Assembly: GCA_014800685.1 (NCBI GenBank)
Contig: JAAVFQ010000014.1
Coordinates: forward strand, 1 to 40,357
Length of the DNA stretch: 40,357 nucleotides
Direction: 5' to 3'
From: Bacteroidales bacterium
GTDB taxonomy: Bacteria; Bacteroidota; Bacteroidia; Bacteroidales; Muribaculaceae
Of this stretch, positions 1 through 8,869 are shown in pieces; within the stretch, counting starts at the first letter, position 1; each line of letters starts with the position of its first letter. The translations under genes and the position numbers were made by a program. The notes beneath the pieces were generated by a model. It was not told where the DNA came from. It was given only the letters and a program-made list of their open reading frames with translations, and did not search any database.

Positions 1-187
1 CTCTTGCATGGGCAAAATCCTCTTTTTTGAACAAATTTTTGTCTTCAGCAACAGCGAAACTGCTTTATACGAACCCTCATTTAAGCTTTTACCCAAATTA
101 TATCTCGGGAGTGGCAAAGGCAGCCTGAATCTTCCGATTTTGTGTATAAAATAGAGACTGCCTAACTTTGGTTGTTAGACAGCCTCT
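1..187 (-). other. Repeat-like left edge with an unassigned open frame
   Basis: On the minus strand a frame is open from just after a TAA at 177-175 to the window edge (58 codons). It reads protein-like, including PRYNLGKSLNEGSYKAVSLL, but has no ATG until position 9 and I cannot assign it to a family. The stretch ends at the hairpin at 154-186, whose arms recur at the insertion-sequence end at 40144. I infer that this is the end of a mobile element whose body lies left of the window. A plus-strand frame is also open here over about 49 codons, so coding is not established. Confidence 0.3.
154..186. terminator. 13-bp hairpin, terminator or IS end
   Basis: Arms 154-166 and 174-186 pair over 13 bp (two G-T pairs) around a 7-nt loop. 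On the minus strand the sequence reads GAGGCTGTCTAAC, loop, GTTAGGCAGTCTC, TATTTTATAC. It lies 34 bp beyond the ftsE stop and could end that transcript. The same 11-bp arms occur at 40144-40172, so it may instead be the terminal hairpin of an insertion sequence. Confidence 0.6.
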
Positions 188-220
188 TATTGTAATAATA
201 CTTAACTTATCAGCAGGCCG

Positions 221-886
221 CTACTCCTCAAGATGCTTGTCTACGCATCTAATAGTTCTGGCCGGAAAGTCTTCTACCAACTGAAGATTATGCGTGGCCA
301 TGACGATTGCTTTGCCTTGATGGGAGAGTCTGTGCAGCAAATCCACGATTTGATAGCCGGTCTGGGGGTCAAGGTTGCCTGTAGGTTCATCGGCAAGTAT
401 GAGGTCAGGATGATTGAGAAGGGCGCGTGCTATTACTATGCGCTGCTGCTCGCCGCCGCTTAGCTCAAAGGGCATCTTATAGCCCTTTTTCCCCATGCCT
501 ACTTCTTCAAGCACCTCTTCGCATCTCTCTTCTATTTCCTGCTTTGAGGTCCAACCTGTTGCCCTCAAGACAAAGCGTAGATTCTCAAGCGCGGAGCGAT
601 CTTGAAGCAGTTGGAAGTCCTGAAATACGATTCCCATTTTGCGTCGCAGATAGGGGATATCACGTGTGCGCAGATCAAGGAGATTATATCCCAGCACTTC
701 TGCTTTATGGCCGTCAAAGAGCTTTACATCTGCATACATTGACTTCATGAGCGAACTCTTTCCCGAACCCACTTTGCCTACAAGATAGCAGAATTCACCC
801 TCGTTGAGTCTGAAGTCTACATTCTTGAGCACGACACGTTCGGCTCGTTCTATATCTACGTCTTGATAATCAATAATAACGCCCAT
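221..886 (-). CDS. ftsE: FtsE-like ABC transporter ATPase (cell division)
   Basis: This is an ABC ATPase of 221 residues, the usual size for FtsE, which with FtsX couples ATP hydrolysis to control of peptidoglycan hydrolases at the septum. Visible motifs are Walker A GKVGSGKSS near residues 37-45, signature LSGGEQQR near 142-149, Walker B LILADEPTG near 162-170 and the H-loop His in ATHN near 199. The ATG at 886 is chosen over a TTG two codons upstream. No ftsX lies next to it; the two genes are often separate in Bacteroidota. A LolD- or MacB-like ATPase is the main alternative, but the compact length and NLDPQTG stretch favour FtsE. It has its own promoter overlapping the end of feoB. Confidence 0.8.
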   Translation of the reverse strand: MGVIIDYQDVDIERAERVVLKNVDFRLNEGEFCYLVGKVGSGKSSLMKSMYADVKLFDGHKAEVLGYNLLDLRTRDIPYLRRKMGIVFQDFQLLQDRSALENLRFVLRATGWTSKQEIEERCEEVLEEVGMGKKGYKMPFELSGGEQQRIVIARALLNHPDLILADEPTGNLDPQTGYQIVDLLHRLSHQGKAIVMATHNLQLVEDFPARTIRCVDKHLEE

Positions 887-957
887 AAGCAAGTATAAAA
901 AATTAACAATGTAGGGGTGAAGACGAGTAGGCTAAACGGTTTCACTCATCATCATTG

Positions 958-989
958 CAAATTTACAACATATTCGCCAATGATGCAAA
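958..989 (-). promoter_or_regulatory. Promoter of ftsE
   Basis: On the minus strand a TTTG (989-986) is followed after 20 nt by TAAATTTG (965-958), the Bacteroidota primary sigma consensus. It sits just downstream of the feoB stop and about 72 bp upstream of the ftsE ATG. Confidence 0.65.
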
Positions 990-993
990 TCTT

Positions 994-3429
994 TCAGAAT
1001 AGAATAGCGAGTTGATAAGTGATAGTAGCTACGAGCCATGCCAATCCTGTATTATATATCACGGAAAATGCTCCATATTTCCACGAGCCGGTCTCTCTTA
1101 CTATTGCCGCTATCGTAGCGATGCACGGGAAGTAGATAAGCACGAATATCATAAAGGCAAACGCTTTAGCTTGATTGAACGGCGCTTCACCGGTGAGAGG
1201 GGATGGTTGGCTGAGGCGTTTGGATAAGGCAGCCTCGTCGTCATCTCCTACGTATAGGACTCCGAGTGTTGAAACTACTACCTCCTTAGCTGCCGCTCCG
1301 GCTATCAGAGACACGCATCCTTTCCAGTCTTGACCGAATGGCTCTACCACAGGCTCGAAGAAGACACCGATGCGTCCAAGATAAGAATGATTTTGTGCAT
1401 ATTGATTAAGAATCAATTCCTGAGTTTCTTCCTGAGTGCGGTCGGCGTCTGCCGGAAGCTCACTCATTGTCTTGGCAAGCTCATTCTTGGGAATGTCTTC
1501 AAAGGAGTAACGAGGGAAATAGGAGAGTGCCCATATTATTATGGAGGCTACGAGTATGAGTCCCCCCATTTTTCTGAGATATTGTTCAGCCTTAGCCCAC
1601 ATGGCTCTGCAAGTGGCTTTAAATGTAGGGACTCGATAGGGTGGTAATTCCATTACGAAAGGAGTCTCATCCTTATGAAACCAGAATTTTCTCAGCAGTT
1701 TAGCCGTTATGACCGCTAAAGCTATACCAAGGAAATAGAGCCCGAAGATGACCCACGTGCCATGCACCGGAAAGAAAGCACCGGCAAGAAGCACGTAGAT
1801 AGGTATTCTTGCAGAGCAACTCATAAACGGATTTATCAGGATAGTGATGAGTCGGCTTGACTTGCTCTCTATTATTCTTGTAGACATGATGGCCGGCACA
1901 TTGCAGCCGAATCCCATTACGAGCGGTATGAATGATTTGCCATGCAATCCCATCCTATGCATCAGCTTGTCCATGATGAATGCCACACGAGCCATATAGC
2001 CTGAGTCTTCCATAAATGAGATGAAGGCATAGAGTATCAGAATGTTTGGCAAGAAGACAATTACGCCGCCGACTCCACCGATAATACCGTCTAAGAGAAG
2101 ATCTTTCAGCGGGCCGTCTGCCATATATTCGCCTATAACGCCGGAAAGATAGCTTACGAGAGATTCTATCCATTCCATAGGATAGGATCCTATGACGAAT
2201 GTGCACCAGAACATTAACCACATAGCTATAAGGAAAATTGGAAATCCGAATAGCTTGCTGGTGACGAATGTGTCTATAATAGTTGTGGTTTTCTCTTCGT
2301 GAGATAGCGTTCCCTCCAGACATTCGGCAAGAGCGCCCTCTATGAATCCATACTTTTCAGAGGCGATAGCTGCCTGCGGATCTTCTCCGAGTCTGTTCTG
2401 AATCTCTTCCACACCCTTATCACGGATTTTCTCCCATTCGTGATATTCGGGATAAGAGCGCAGTGTGCGTTCCACTTCAGGATCTTTTTCAAGAAGCTTT
2501 ATGGCGAGATAGCGTGGAGAGAAGTGCTGCTGTATCACGCCGGATTCTTTCAGGGCATCCTTAAGGTTATCAATGGCCTCTTCCACTACGGGAGACATCT
2601 TGACATGAATGTGTCTCACGTCGGGGTCTCTCATTTCATATACATCTATGACTCTGTCCAGAAGTTCGTGCACTCCACGGCCTGTGGAGGCTACAGTGGG
2701 CACAATAGGAACTCCGAGCATGCGTCCGAGTAGTTTGTAGTCGAAATTCTTACCACTCTTTTCCACCTCATCATACATGTTGAGGTCAATAACCATAGAG
2801 CGGTTCATATCGATTAGTTCTGTGGTAAGGAAGAGATTTCGTTCCAAATTCGACCCAACCACCACATTAACTATTACGTCCGGAGTCTCTTTTCTTAAGT
2901 AGCGGAGCACGTATAGCTCTTCCGGGGAGTATGCCGACAAAGAGTAGGTGCCCGGGAGGTCTACTATCTTGAACTTATAGCCACGATAGTGCATGGTGCC
3001 CTCTTTGGCTCCCACTGTCACTCCGGCATAATTTCCTACATGCTCGTGAGCGCCGGATACTATATTGAAGAGTGACGTTTTGCCGCAGTTGGGATTTCCG
3101 ATAAGTGCAACATTTATGACCTTGTCATGTCTGACATCAATATTTTCATTAAGAGAGTCATGCTCATCGGTCAAAGCTTTGGAGCACCCGCGTTTTTCCC
3201 ATTCGGTGGGGTCAGTGATTTCTATGAGGGCGGCCTCTGCTCGTCGTAGAGACACCTCATAGTCCATTATCTTATATTTAATAGGGTCGGCAAGGGGAGC
3301 TTGCAGAAGCACTTTGATCTCCCTCTCTTTTACAAATCCCATCTCCATGACTCTTTTTCGGAAAGCGCCATGGCCAAGTATTTTAGTTATAATTCCGGAT
3401 TGCCCGGGCTTAAGTTCGGATAATCTCAT
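994..3429 (-). CDS. feoB: FeoA-FeoB fusion, ferrous iron transporter
   Basis: An 811-residue GTP-dependent ferrous iron importer of the inner membrane. Residues 1-75 are a FeoA-type SH3 domain (starts MRLSELKPGQSGII), fused by a short linker to the FeoB G domain. That domain has G1 GNPNCGKTS at 111-119, G2 GVTVG at about 136-140, G3 DLPG at 157-160 and G4 NMYD at 217-220. The rest is a polytopic membrane region including the conserved stretch GFGCNVPAIMSTR. FeoA is a separate protein in enterobacteria; the fusion is common in Bacteroidota. It lies alone between two promoters, so it is probably monocistronic. I see no clear Fur box, but I cannot exclude one. Confidence 0.95.
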   Translation of the reverse strand: MRLSELKPGQSGIITKILGHGAFRKRVMEMGFVKEREIKVLLQAPLADPIKYKIMDYEVSLRRAEAALIEITDPTEWEKRGCSKALTDEHDSLNENIDVRHDKVINVALIGNPNCGKTSLFNIVSGAHEHVGNYAGVTVGAKEGTMHYRGYKFKIVDLPGTYSLSAYSPEELYVLRYLRKETPDVIVNVVVGSNLERNLFLTTELIDMNRSMVIDLNMYDEVEKSGKNFDYKLLGRMLGVPIVPTVASTGRGVHELLDRVIDVYEMRDPDVRHIHVKMSPVVEEAIDNLKDALKESGVIQQHFSPRYLAIKLLEKDPEVERTLRSYPEYHEWEKIRDKGVEEIQNRLGEDPQAAIASEKYGFIEGALAECLEGTLSHEEKTTTIIDTFVTSKLFGFPIFLIAMWLMFWCTFVIGSYPMEWIESLVSYLSGVIGEYMADGPLKDLLLDGIIGGVGGVIVFLPNILILYAFISFMEDSGYMARVAFIMDKLMHRMGLHGKSFIPLVMGFGCNVPAIMSTRIIESKSSRLITILINPFMSCSARIPIYVLLAGAFFPVHGTWVIFGLYFLGIALAVITAKLLRKFWFHKDETPFVMELPPYRVPTFKATCRAMWAKAEQYLRKMGGLILVASIIIWALSYFPRYSFEDIPKNELAKTMSELPADADRTQEETQELILNQYAQNHSYLGRIGVFFEPVVEPFGQDWKGCVSLIAGAAAKEVVVSTLGVLYVGDDDEAALSKRLSQPSPLTGEAPFNQAKAFAFMIFVLIYFPCIATIAAIVRETGSWKYGAFSVIYNTGLAWLVATITYQLAILF

Positions 3430-3446
3430 AATGCAAAATTATAATA

Positions 3447-3454
3447 CAAAATTA
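3447..3454 (-). promoter_or_regulatory. Putative -7 box for feoB
   Basis: The minus strand reads TAATTTTG, matching TAnnTTTG, 18 bp upstream of the feoB ATG. No TTTG is found at the expected upstream distance, so the call is tentative. Confidence 0.35.
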
Positions 3455-3547
3455 CTAATTTATTCCGACCGATGCGTGGAAATCAGGGATAATTGAGAGG
3501 CAGAGGGATGAAAATACCTAAATGTAGGTATTAGCTTCACATATTTT

Positions 3548-3590
3548 GAGGAGAGTATGTCGTAGTAGTAAATTACGACATACCCTCCTC
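3548..3590. terminator. Long hairpin between feoB and repeat A
   Basis: GAGGAGAGTATGTCGTA at 3548-3564 pairs with TACGACATACCCTCCTC at 3574-3590, giving about 16 bp of stem. It could end the small lipoprotein transcript that runs through repeat A. The U tract on the minus strand is poor. The remainder of the 346-bp gap 3430-3775 holds the feoB -7 box and repeat A. Confidence 0.5.
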
Positions 3591-3601
3591 ATAATAAAGA
3601 G

Positions 3602-3772
3602 TAAGCAAGTTGAAATGCGATATGGAATACTCCTATACTATATAATTTGTCCTTTCAGGCTAATTTCCCGGTCTCGCTCAGTCTGATATGCTTATATCTT
3701 CTTTCGGTCCGCCGCGAAATTATTTCCAAAACCACTTCGTTTATGCGAACATTAGTTTTTCCAACTTACTTA
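3602..3772 (-). repeat. Interspersed repeat, copy A (reverse orientation)
   Basis: This 171-bp stretch is the reverse complement of copy C at 23009 with many substitutions. Shared blocks are GGCTAATTTCCCG, CAGT(C)TGATATGC, TTATCTTCTTTCG and ATT(T/A)CTTCGTTT. Its ends TAAGCAAGTT and AACTTACTTA are inverted. It begins 3 bp after the stop codon of the small lipoprotein gene. Confidence 0.75.
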
Positions 3773-3775
3773 TGA

Positions 3776-4144
3776 TTAATCTTCTTTCGCTGCGGAAGTT
3801 TCGCTTTCGAGGCTCTGCTGCTCTATCATCTGCTGAACATTGGCATTGCCGGTGTCGGCAGATATAGTTTTAAGGACAAACTGGCGCATAGCCTCCTGGA
3901 TACGGGTCTGATCTTCAGTGGTAAGATCCTGCGTATCTGAATTTTCTTGAATCTTCTGCATCTCGGCGGCCAGATCCTGAGATATTTTCAGTCTCTCCTC
4001 CTGAGTGGAAGCTTTGTCAAGCTGTTCGGTAGCTTTGTCTATGGCATTTACGATGGCATCGACTCCGCTTTCTTTCTTACAAGAGAATGTAAGAAGAGCG
4101 AGGGTGGCCAGCGCTATGCAGGAAAATTTGCTGATTCTTTTCAT
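3776..4144 (-). CDS. Small predicted lipoprotein, unknown function
   Basis: A 122-residue protein with an SpII signal: basic start MKRISKF, a hydrophobic stretch and lipobox LTFSC with Cys22 as the lipidated residue. The mature part is highly charged, rich in Gln, Glu and Lys, and lacks further membrane segments. It looks helical and possibly coiled-coil (residues 35-80). I do not recognise a named family. It follows the S9 peptidase gene on the same strand with a 59-bp gap holding mini-repeat F, so the two may be co-transcribed. It may be a periplasm-facing envelope protein. Confidence 0.65.
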   Translation of the reverse strand: MKRISKFSCIALATLALLTFSCKKESGVDAIVNAIDKATEQLDKASTQEERLKISQDLAAEMQKIQENSDTQDLTTEDQTRIQEAMRQFVLKTISADTGNANVQQMIEQQSLESETSAAKED

Positions 4145-4170
4145 TTCTATTGCTAAAAATATAAAACAAG

Positions 4171-4211
4171 ATAAGTGAGATGAACACTCTTGAATTTTGT
4201 GTCTTACTTAT
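4171..4211. repeat. Mini-repeat F (inverted ends only)
   Basis: A 41-bp segment starts ATAAGTGAGA and ends TCTTACTTAT, which is a 9-of-10 inverted repeat. The ends match the termini of copies A-D. It overlaps the last two codons and the stop of the S9 peptidase gene. It could equally be an unrelated small hairpin. Confidence 0.4.
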
Positions 4212-6357
4212 TGTTTTTAACTTCCGTTTTTACAGATTCCTTGCCGTAGCGCGGAGTGATGTCCGGACGGAGATATTTGTCGAGGAAGTTGAAGAAGACG
4301 CGCTGCCAGAGAATAGCATTCTGAGGCTTCACCACCCAATGGTTTTCATCGGGGAATACGAGCATCTCGCATTCAAGCCCATGCATTTTGGCAGCCGCAA
4401 AAGCCTGCATGCCCTGCGAAGCAAGAATACGATAATCTTTCTCGCCCACGGTGACAAGGATGGGAGCTGTCCATTTATCTACGAAACGATGAGGCGAATT
4501 GGCATAAGTGTTCTGAGCGGTAGCATTGTCCTTTTCCCAGAAAGCACCGCCGAAGTCATGATGGACGAAGAACATCTCTTCGGTCTCCAGATACTGAGCT
4601 TCAAGATTAAACATACCTGCGTGAGCTATCATAGCAGCAAAGCGTCCATCATTGTGTCCGGAGAGCCAATAGACGGAGAAGCCACCATAGCTTGCACCCA
4701 CTGCGCCTACATGGTCTTTGTCAACGTAAGGCCGGGCAGCTACGTAGTCGGCAGCGGCAAGATAGTCTTTCATATTCTGACCGCCGTAGTCGCCGGAAAT
4801 CTGAGCATTCCATTCCTCTCCGAATCCGGGAGTGCCTCTACGGTTGGGCGCTATGACTACATATCCGTGAGCTGCCATAATCATAAAGTTCCATCTGAAG
4901 CTCCAGAACTGACTGACGGCCTGCTGCGGACCTCCCTGACAATAAAGAAGAGCGGGATATTTCTTGTCAGGATCGAAATCGGGCGGAAGAATTATCCATG
5001 ACGTCATCTCTTTGCCATCAGAGGTGGGCACGAGATGTTTCTCTACTTTTGGCGTTTTCAACTGGGAGAGAATCTCTTTGTTGAAATCTGTGATCTGCTT
5101 AACATCACCGGCTCCGGCCACTACTATCTCGTTAGGGTAGAGCCATGAATGGCGCATGGCCACCACCTTGTCATCAGAGAGAGCGCTGACAGCCACGAAG
5201 TCGCAGACGCCATTGGCGATAGTGTCCACTTTGCAGTCAGCCACATTGATGGAGAAAATGGGACAAACGCCTCCGTCATAGCCATTATAGAAAATTTTCT
5301 TGCCTGAAGGAGCCCAAGCAAAACCCTCAGGCCAACGGTCGATGTTTTCAGTAAGGTCTCGTTTGGTTTTGGTGGCCATATCCATCACCATAAGGCGCTT
5401 CTTGTCGCTTTCATATCCGGCGGTCTTCATAGACAGCCATGCCAGCGACTTGCCGTCAGGTGAGAATTTAGGATCGGTGTCATAACCGGGATTTCCCTCC
5501 GTAAGATTTACTGTGGTTTTCTTCTCTATGTCATATAGATAAAGGTCGCTATTGGTGCTGAAGGCATACTCCTTTCCTGTAACTTTTCTGGAGGTATATA
5601 CCAGCGAACGACTGTCAGGGCTCCATGCGAAAGTTTCCGCGCCTCCGAAGGGCTTCATCGGACATTCGTAAGGTTCTCCTTCCATAATATCGGTGGCATC
5701 TCCGAGTTTTTCGCCATCAAAAGAGGCGAGGAAGGGGTGGGGGATTTCTGTAATCCATTCATCCCAGTGCTTGAACATCAAGTCGTTTACGAGGCGTCCT
5801 GTGGTTTTGTCAAGGCCATTGAAGAGAGCCTCAGTGTTCTCGTTGTAAGGCTTTATGTTTGAACCGAATATCACCATTTTGCCGTCGGGCGAGAACTCGA
5901 AGCAGTCCACACCATTCTCTACATTTGAAAGCTTGGTGATACCATTACCATCAGGAGAGATGGCAAATATCTGAGATGTTTTTGTTTCGGGGTCGACTCC
6001 GATATAGGCAATTCTCTCGCCGCCGTCTATCCAGCGTATGTTACCCTCGGAGCCAGCCGTGGTAGTGATTTGCTTAAGATTGCTACCGTCTGAATCGATT
6101 CGGTAAATCTCAGCATTTGACTTATTCTCCTCAATGCTTTCATAAGCCACGGTGAATGCGATGGTCTTACCATCAGGCGATGGGGTTGCCTCATTTACAT
6201 GCGCAAGCGCCTCAAGCACTTCAGGAGTGAGCATGCCCTGTTCGATTTTCACATCGGGCTTACCGATGATCTTCTCTTTGGAGTCCTCACTGCCTTTGCA
6301 TCCTACCAGAAGGGCAGGTAGCATTAAAGCACCCATTGTTAACGTTGTTTTATTCAT
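4204..6357 (-). CDS. S9 family prolyl oligopeptidase-like lipoprotein
   Basis: A 717-residue serine peptidase of the S9 (dipeptidyl/acylaminoacyl peptidase) family, probably periplasmic and lipid-anchored. The signal MNKTTLTMGALMLPALLVGC carries lipobox LVGC. Residues 40 to about 430 form a WD40/beta-propeller region with repeated SPDGK-type blades. The C-terminal alpha/beta-hydrolase domain has nucleophile Ser556 in GASYGG, Asp641 in GEKDYR and His673 in ENHWVV, so the triad is complete. Its likely role is digesting peptides imported across the outer membrane. It has its own -7 box upstream. The last codons and TAA lie inside mini-repeat F. Confidence 0.9.
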   Translation of the reverse strand: MNKTTLTMGALMLPALLVGCKGSEDSKEKIIGKPDVKIEQGMLTPEVLEALAHVNEATPSPDGKTIAFTVAYESIEENKSNAEIYRIDSDGSNLKQITTTAGSEGNIRWIDGGERIAYIGVDPETKTSQIFAISPDGNGITKLSNVENGVDCFEFSPDGKMVIFGSNIKPYNENTEALFNGLDKTTGRLVNDLMFKHWDEWITEIPHPFLASFDGEKLGDATDIMEGEPYECPMKPFGGAETFAWSPDSRSLVYTSRKVTGKEYAFSTNSDLYLYDIEKKTTVNLTEGNPGYDTDPKFSPDGKSLAWLSMKTAGYESDKKRLMVMDMATKTKRDLTENIDRWPEGFAWAPSGKKIFYNGYDGGVCPIFSINVADCKVDTIANGVCDFVAVSALSDDKVVAMRHSWLYPNEIVVAGAGDVKQITDFNKEILSQLKTPKVEKHLVPTSDGKEMTSWIILPPDFDPDKKYPALLYCQGGPQQAVSQFWSFRWNFMIMAAHGYVVIAPNRRGTPGFGEEWNAQISGDYGGQNMKDYLAAADYVAARPYVDKDHVGAVGASYGGFSVYWLSGHNDGRFAAMIAHAGMFNLEAQYLETEEMFFVHHDFGGAFWEKDNATAQNTYANSPHRFVDKWTAPILVTVGEKDYRILASQGMQAFAAAKMHGLECEMLVFPDENHWVVKPQNAILWQRVFFNFLDKYLRPDITPRYGKESVKTEVKNNK

Positions 6358-6408
6358 TAGTATAGATTTATAGATACGTATGTCCTAAATCAAGATATAA
6401 ATTTGGAG

Positions 6409-6416
6409 CAAAGGTA
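6409..6416 (-). promoter_or_regulatory. Putative -7 box for the S9 peptidase gene
   Basis: The minus strand reads TACCTTTG (TAnnTTTG), about 52 bp upstream of the ATG. The upstream element is weak: a TTG occurs but at poor spacing. Confidence 0.4.
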
Positions 6417-6525
6417 ATAAATTTTTTTCAATCGGTAAGGCCTATAAGGGGGTTGAATGCTTAAATCTGTGAAACTCAAGGCAATTTTTCAGCGCCTTGC
6501 ATCAGACCTATTCTTACAAAATTCA

Positions 6526-6566
6526 GAGGGTGCGCCAAAAATTATTCATTTTTTTGACGCACCCTC
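6526..6566. terminator. Hairpin terminator after lpxA
   Basis: GAGGGTGCGCCAAAAA pairs with TTTTTGACGCACCCTC around a short A/T loop, with flanking runs of A and T. It lies 20 bp beyond the lpxA stop and suits termination of the efflux-lpxA transcript. A closely similar hairpin is at 38920-38956. Confidence 0.7.
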
Positions 6567-6586
6567 ATATTTAAGGATATTTAGTC

Positions 6587-7378
6587 TTACTTCTCCGTAT
6601 TGGGCACTGCCGCGAGAATATTGTTGTGATTAGCGATGAATGATAGAATCGCATCTCTTTCAGGCGATTTGTCCACGTCGGCCTCAATGCGTCTGACAGC
6701 ATTGAACACAGATGTGTAAGACTCGTAAATCTGTCTGTAGCATTTAGCGATATTATCTATCTCAGTTTCTGTGAAATTGCCTCTTCGCAGAATAAATGCG
6801 TTGACACCTGAATAAGTGATAGGATTGTGAGCCATGATGCAGAAGGGGGGGACATTGCTGTTAACACGGCAACCACCTTTAATAAGACACCATTCGCCCA
6901 CCTCACACTTTTCGTGCAGCAGAGCATTGGAGGAGAGTATGGAGCAGTCGCCCACCTTGCAGTCGCCGGCTATTTTTACAGCGTTGCCGAGAACGCAGCG
7001 ATTGCCTATCTGAGAGTCGTGGCCTATGTGAGACTGAGCCATGATGAAAGAGCCGCTGCCAATGACGGTAGCTCCTCCCTCCCGTATGCTTCGGTTGATG
7101 ATTACATGCTCGCGTATTTTATTGTTATCTCCTATGATGACAAAGCTCTTTTCTCCTTTCCATCTGAAGTCCTGAGGCTCGGCACCTATGATAGCACCCT
7201 CATAAATGGTATTGCCTTTGCCTATCTGCGAACCCTTAAGAATAGAGACATGCGGCCGAATATGAGAATCGTCGCCGATGACAACTCCTTCATCAATAAA
7301 TGCGAAAGCATCAATGCGGACGTTGTTGCCAATTTTTGCGCCGGGATTGACAAAAGCGAGCGGGCTGATTGTAGTCAT
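6587..7378 (-). CDS. lpxA: LpxA, UDP-N-acetylglucosamine acyltransferase
   Basis: The 263-residue protein is a left-handed beta-helix acyltransferase, the first step of lipid A synthesis: transfer of a 3-hydroxyacyl chain from ACP to UDP-GlcNAc in the cytoplasm. Hexapeptide repeats run from about residue 5 to 190. His120 in GHDSQIGN aligns with the catalytic His of E. coli LpxA (His125). The C-terminal helical part begins near NAFILRRGNF. In Bacteroidota lpxA usually follows a fused lpxC-fabZ gene; here it lies 28 bp downstream of an outer-membrane efflux factor gene and is probably co-transcribed with it. It could therefore be a second LpxA paralogue rather than the main one. Confidence 0.85.
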   Translation of the reverse strand: MTTISPLAFVNPGAKIGNNVRIDAFAFIDEGVVIGDDSHIRPHVSILKGSQIGKGNTIYEGAIIGAEPQDFRWKGEKSFVIIGDNNKIREHVIINRSIREGGATVIGSGSFIMAQSHIGHDSQIGNRCVLGNAVKIAGDCKVGDCSILSSNALLHEKCEVGEWCLIKGGCRVNSNVPPFCIMAHNPITYSGVNAFILRRGNFTETEIDNIAKCYRQIYESYTSVFNAVRRIEADVDKSPERDAILSFIANHNNILAAVPNTEK

Positions 7379-7405
7379 GGGTTTTAGTTTTAAAGGTTAA
7401 AAAAA

Positions 7406-8779
7406 TTATCTGCCTCCGCCTACACTCTGGTAGAGAGAAATAATGGCAGCTACCTTGGAATGCCAGCAGGCGAGGCTGGTCATCTGGGCGTTGAGAAGGC
7501 TTGACTGAGCAGTCAGCACCTCCAGATATGTGGCTTTACCCATAGTGAGAAGTTCCTGGGTATATTCCACTGATTTCTGTAGCTGATCAATCTGCAGGAG
7601 CACATACTTTCTTTTTTCATCAGACGTGCGGATCTGCACCATAGCGTCAGCGACGTCAGCAGCCGCACTGAGCACTGTAGTCTCAAAGGTATTCATAGCT
7701 TGCTTCTGCTGAGCCTGGGTTGCCAGAAGGGTGGATATGTTCTGTCCTCTGGAGAAGAGGGGTGCAGTCAGCTGGCCGGCAAGATTTATAAACCATTTTC
7801 CGGGATTAGAAATCATGCTTCCCAGGAGATTAGTGAAGCCACCGGTAGCGGAGATGTTAAGGCTGGGGTAGAAATTGGCTCTTGCTCTGTTAGTCGCATA
7901 ATAAGCGATAGCCATCTGACGTTCAGCAGCGTGAACATCAGGTCGAGCAGCAAGATAGGCTACGGGGACTCCGTCTGCTATCTGCACGGGAAGATTGAAG
8001 TTGAGTTCGGACGTAACCGTAAATTTCTGCGGATAAGTATTAAGCAGAAGAGAGAGGGTGTTCTGCAGAACGTCGATCTGCTGTCTTAAATCAGGAATAC
8101 TTGCGAGAATAGAATAGTAGTTGGCACGACTCTGCACCACTGCCGCCTCATTCACCCTCGCGGCTGCTTTCATGAGCTCCATAGACTCTACTTGCTCTTT
8201 CCAAATCTCTGCTGTGCGGATGCTCAGGTCAAGCTGCTGGTTGAGAAGCACAAGAGAATAATAGCATGAAGCTACGCTGCAGACAATCTGCGATTGCACT
8301 GACTGGCGGGCATATTCCGATTGCTCTACGGCTACTTCAGCGCTTCGCTTCGAATTAAGCAATTTGCCGAATACATCCACTTCCCAGTTGGCGGCGAGAG
8401 GCAGTTGATATGACCATCCCATGTCTGAGCCTCCGATGCTTGAGCCTCCACCGTTAGGGGCGAAAGAGAGTGAGGGATAATAGCTGAGCTTTGCTCCCTT
8501 GAGCTGAGCCCGTGCTATCTCAATGTTGAGTCGGGCATTATCAAGGTTGCGGTTGTTAGAGATGGCTGTGCGGATTAGATTGTGGAGAGTCGGATCGGTA
8601 AAAACCTGTTCCCAAGAAAGGTATGGGAGAGAAGTGCTGTCCGGTTTCTCCTCCATTACTTTCTTGAACTCAGAAGTAATGGCTGTCTGATCCGGCATCT
8701 CATATTTTTTATATAATCCGCAACTCGTCACCATAAAGGATAGAGATACGAATATAGATGCTTTTACAAGTCTGTTCAT
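7406..8779 (-). CDS. TolC/NodT-type outer-membrane efflux lipoprotein
   Basis: A 457-residue outer-membrane factor, the exit duct of a tripartite efflux pump. It has a lipoprotein signal with lipobox VTSC (Cys20) followed by GLYKKYEMP. Two repeated OEP-type helical regions follow, with the typical SWEQVFTDPTLHNLI start and RPDVHAAERQMA in the second half. It is the third gene of the minus-strand operon: adaptor, RND pump, this factor, then lpxA. The 90-bp gap to the pump gene contains mini-repeat E. Confidence 0.9.
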   Translation of the reverse strand: MNRLVKASIFVSLSFMVTSCGLYKKYEMPDQTAITSEFKKVMEEKPDSTSLPYLSWEQVFTDPTLHNLIRTAISNNRNLDNARLNIEIARAQLKGAKLSYYPSLSFAPNGGGSSIGGSDMGWSYQLPLAANWEVDVFGKLLNSKRSAEVAVEQSEYARQSVQSQIVCSVASCYYSLVLLNQQLDLSIRTAEIWKEQVESMELMKAAARVNEAAVVQSRANYYSILASIPDLRQQIDVLQNTLSLLLNTYPQKFTVTSELNFNLPVQIADGVPVAYLAARPDVHAAERQMAIAYYATNRARANFYPSLNISATGGFTNLLGSMISNPGKWFINLAGQLTAPLFSRGQNISTLLATQAQQKQAMNTFETTVLSAAADVADAMVQIRTSDEKRKYVLLQIDQLQKSVEYTQELLTMGKATYLEVLTAQSSLLNAQMTSLACWHSKVAAIISLYQSVGGGR

Positions 8780-8792
8780 GTTAGATTGTTTT

Positions 8793-8827
8793 ATAAGTAA
8801 GTAATAATGATTTTCTCACTTACTTAT
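8793..8827. repeat. Mini-repeat E (inverted ends only)
   Basis: A 35-bp segment with perfect 10-bp inverted ends, ATAAGTAAGT and ACTTACTTAT. Its right part, GATTTTCTCACTTACTTAT, resembles the left end of copies B and C in reverse. It sits between the RND pump and outer-membrane factor genes of one operon, so it would form a hairpin in the mRNA. Confidence 0.5.
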
Positions 8828-8869
8828 TTGGTATTAATTGAAAGAAGGGGGAGGAGAGAATCCCCGTTA

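Noticed and set aside
4180..5001. Long plus-strand frame (273 codons) opposite the S9 peptidase gene
   Set aside because: It is antisense to a well-supported gene with a full catalytic triad and shows no recognisable protein features.
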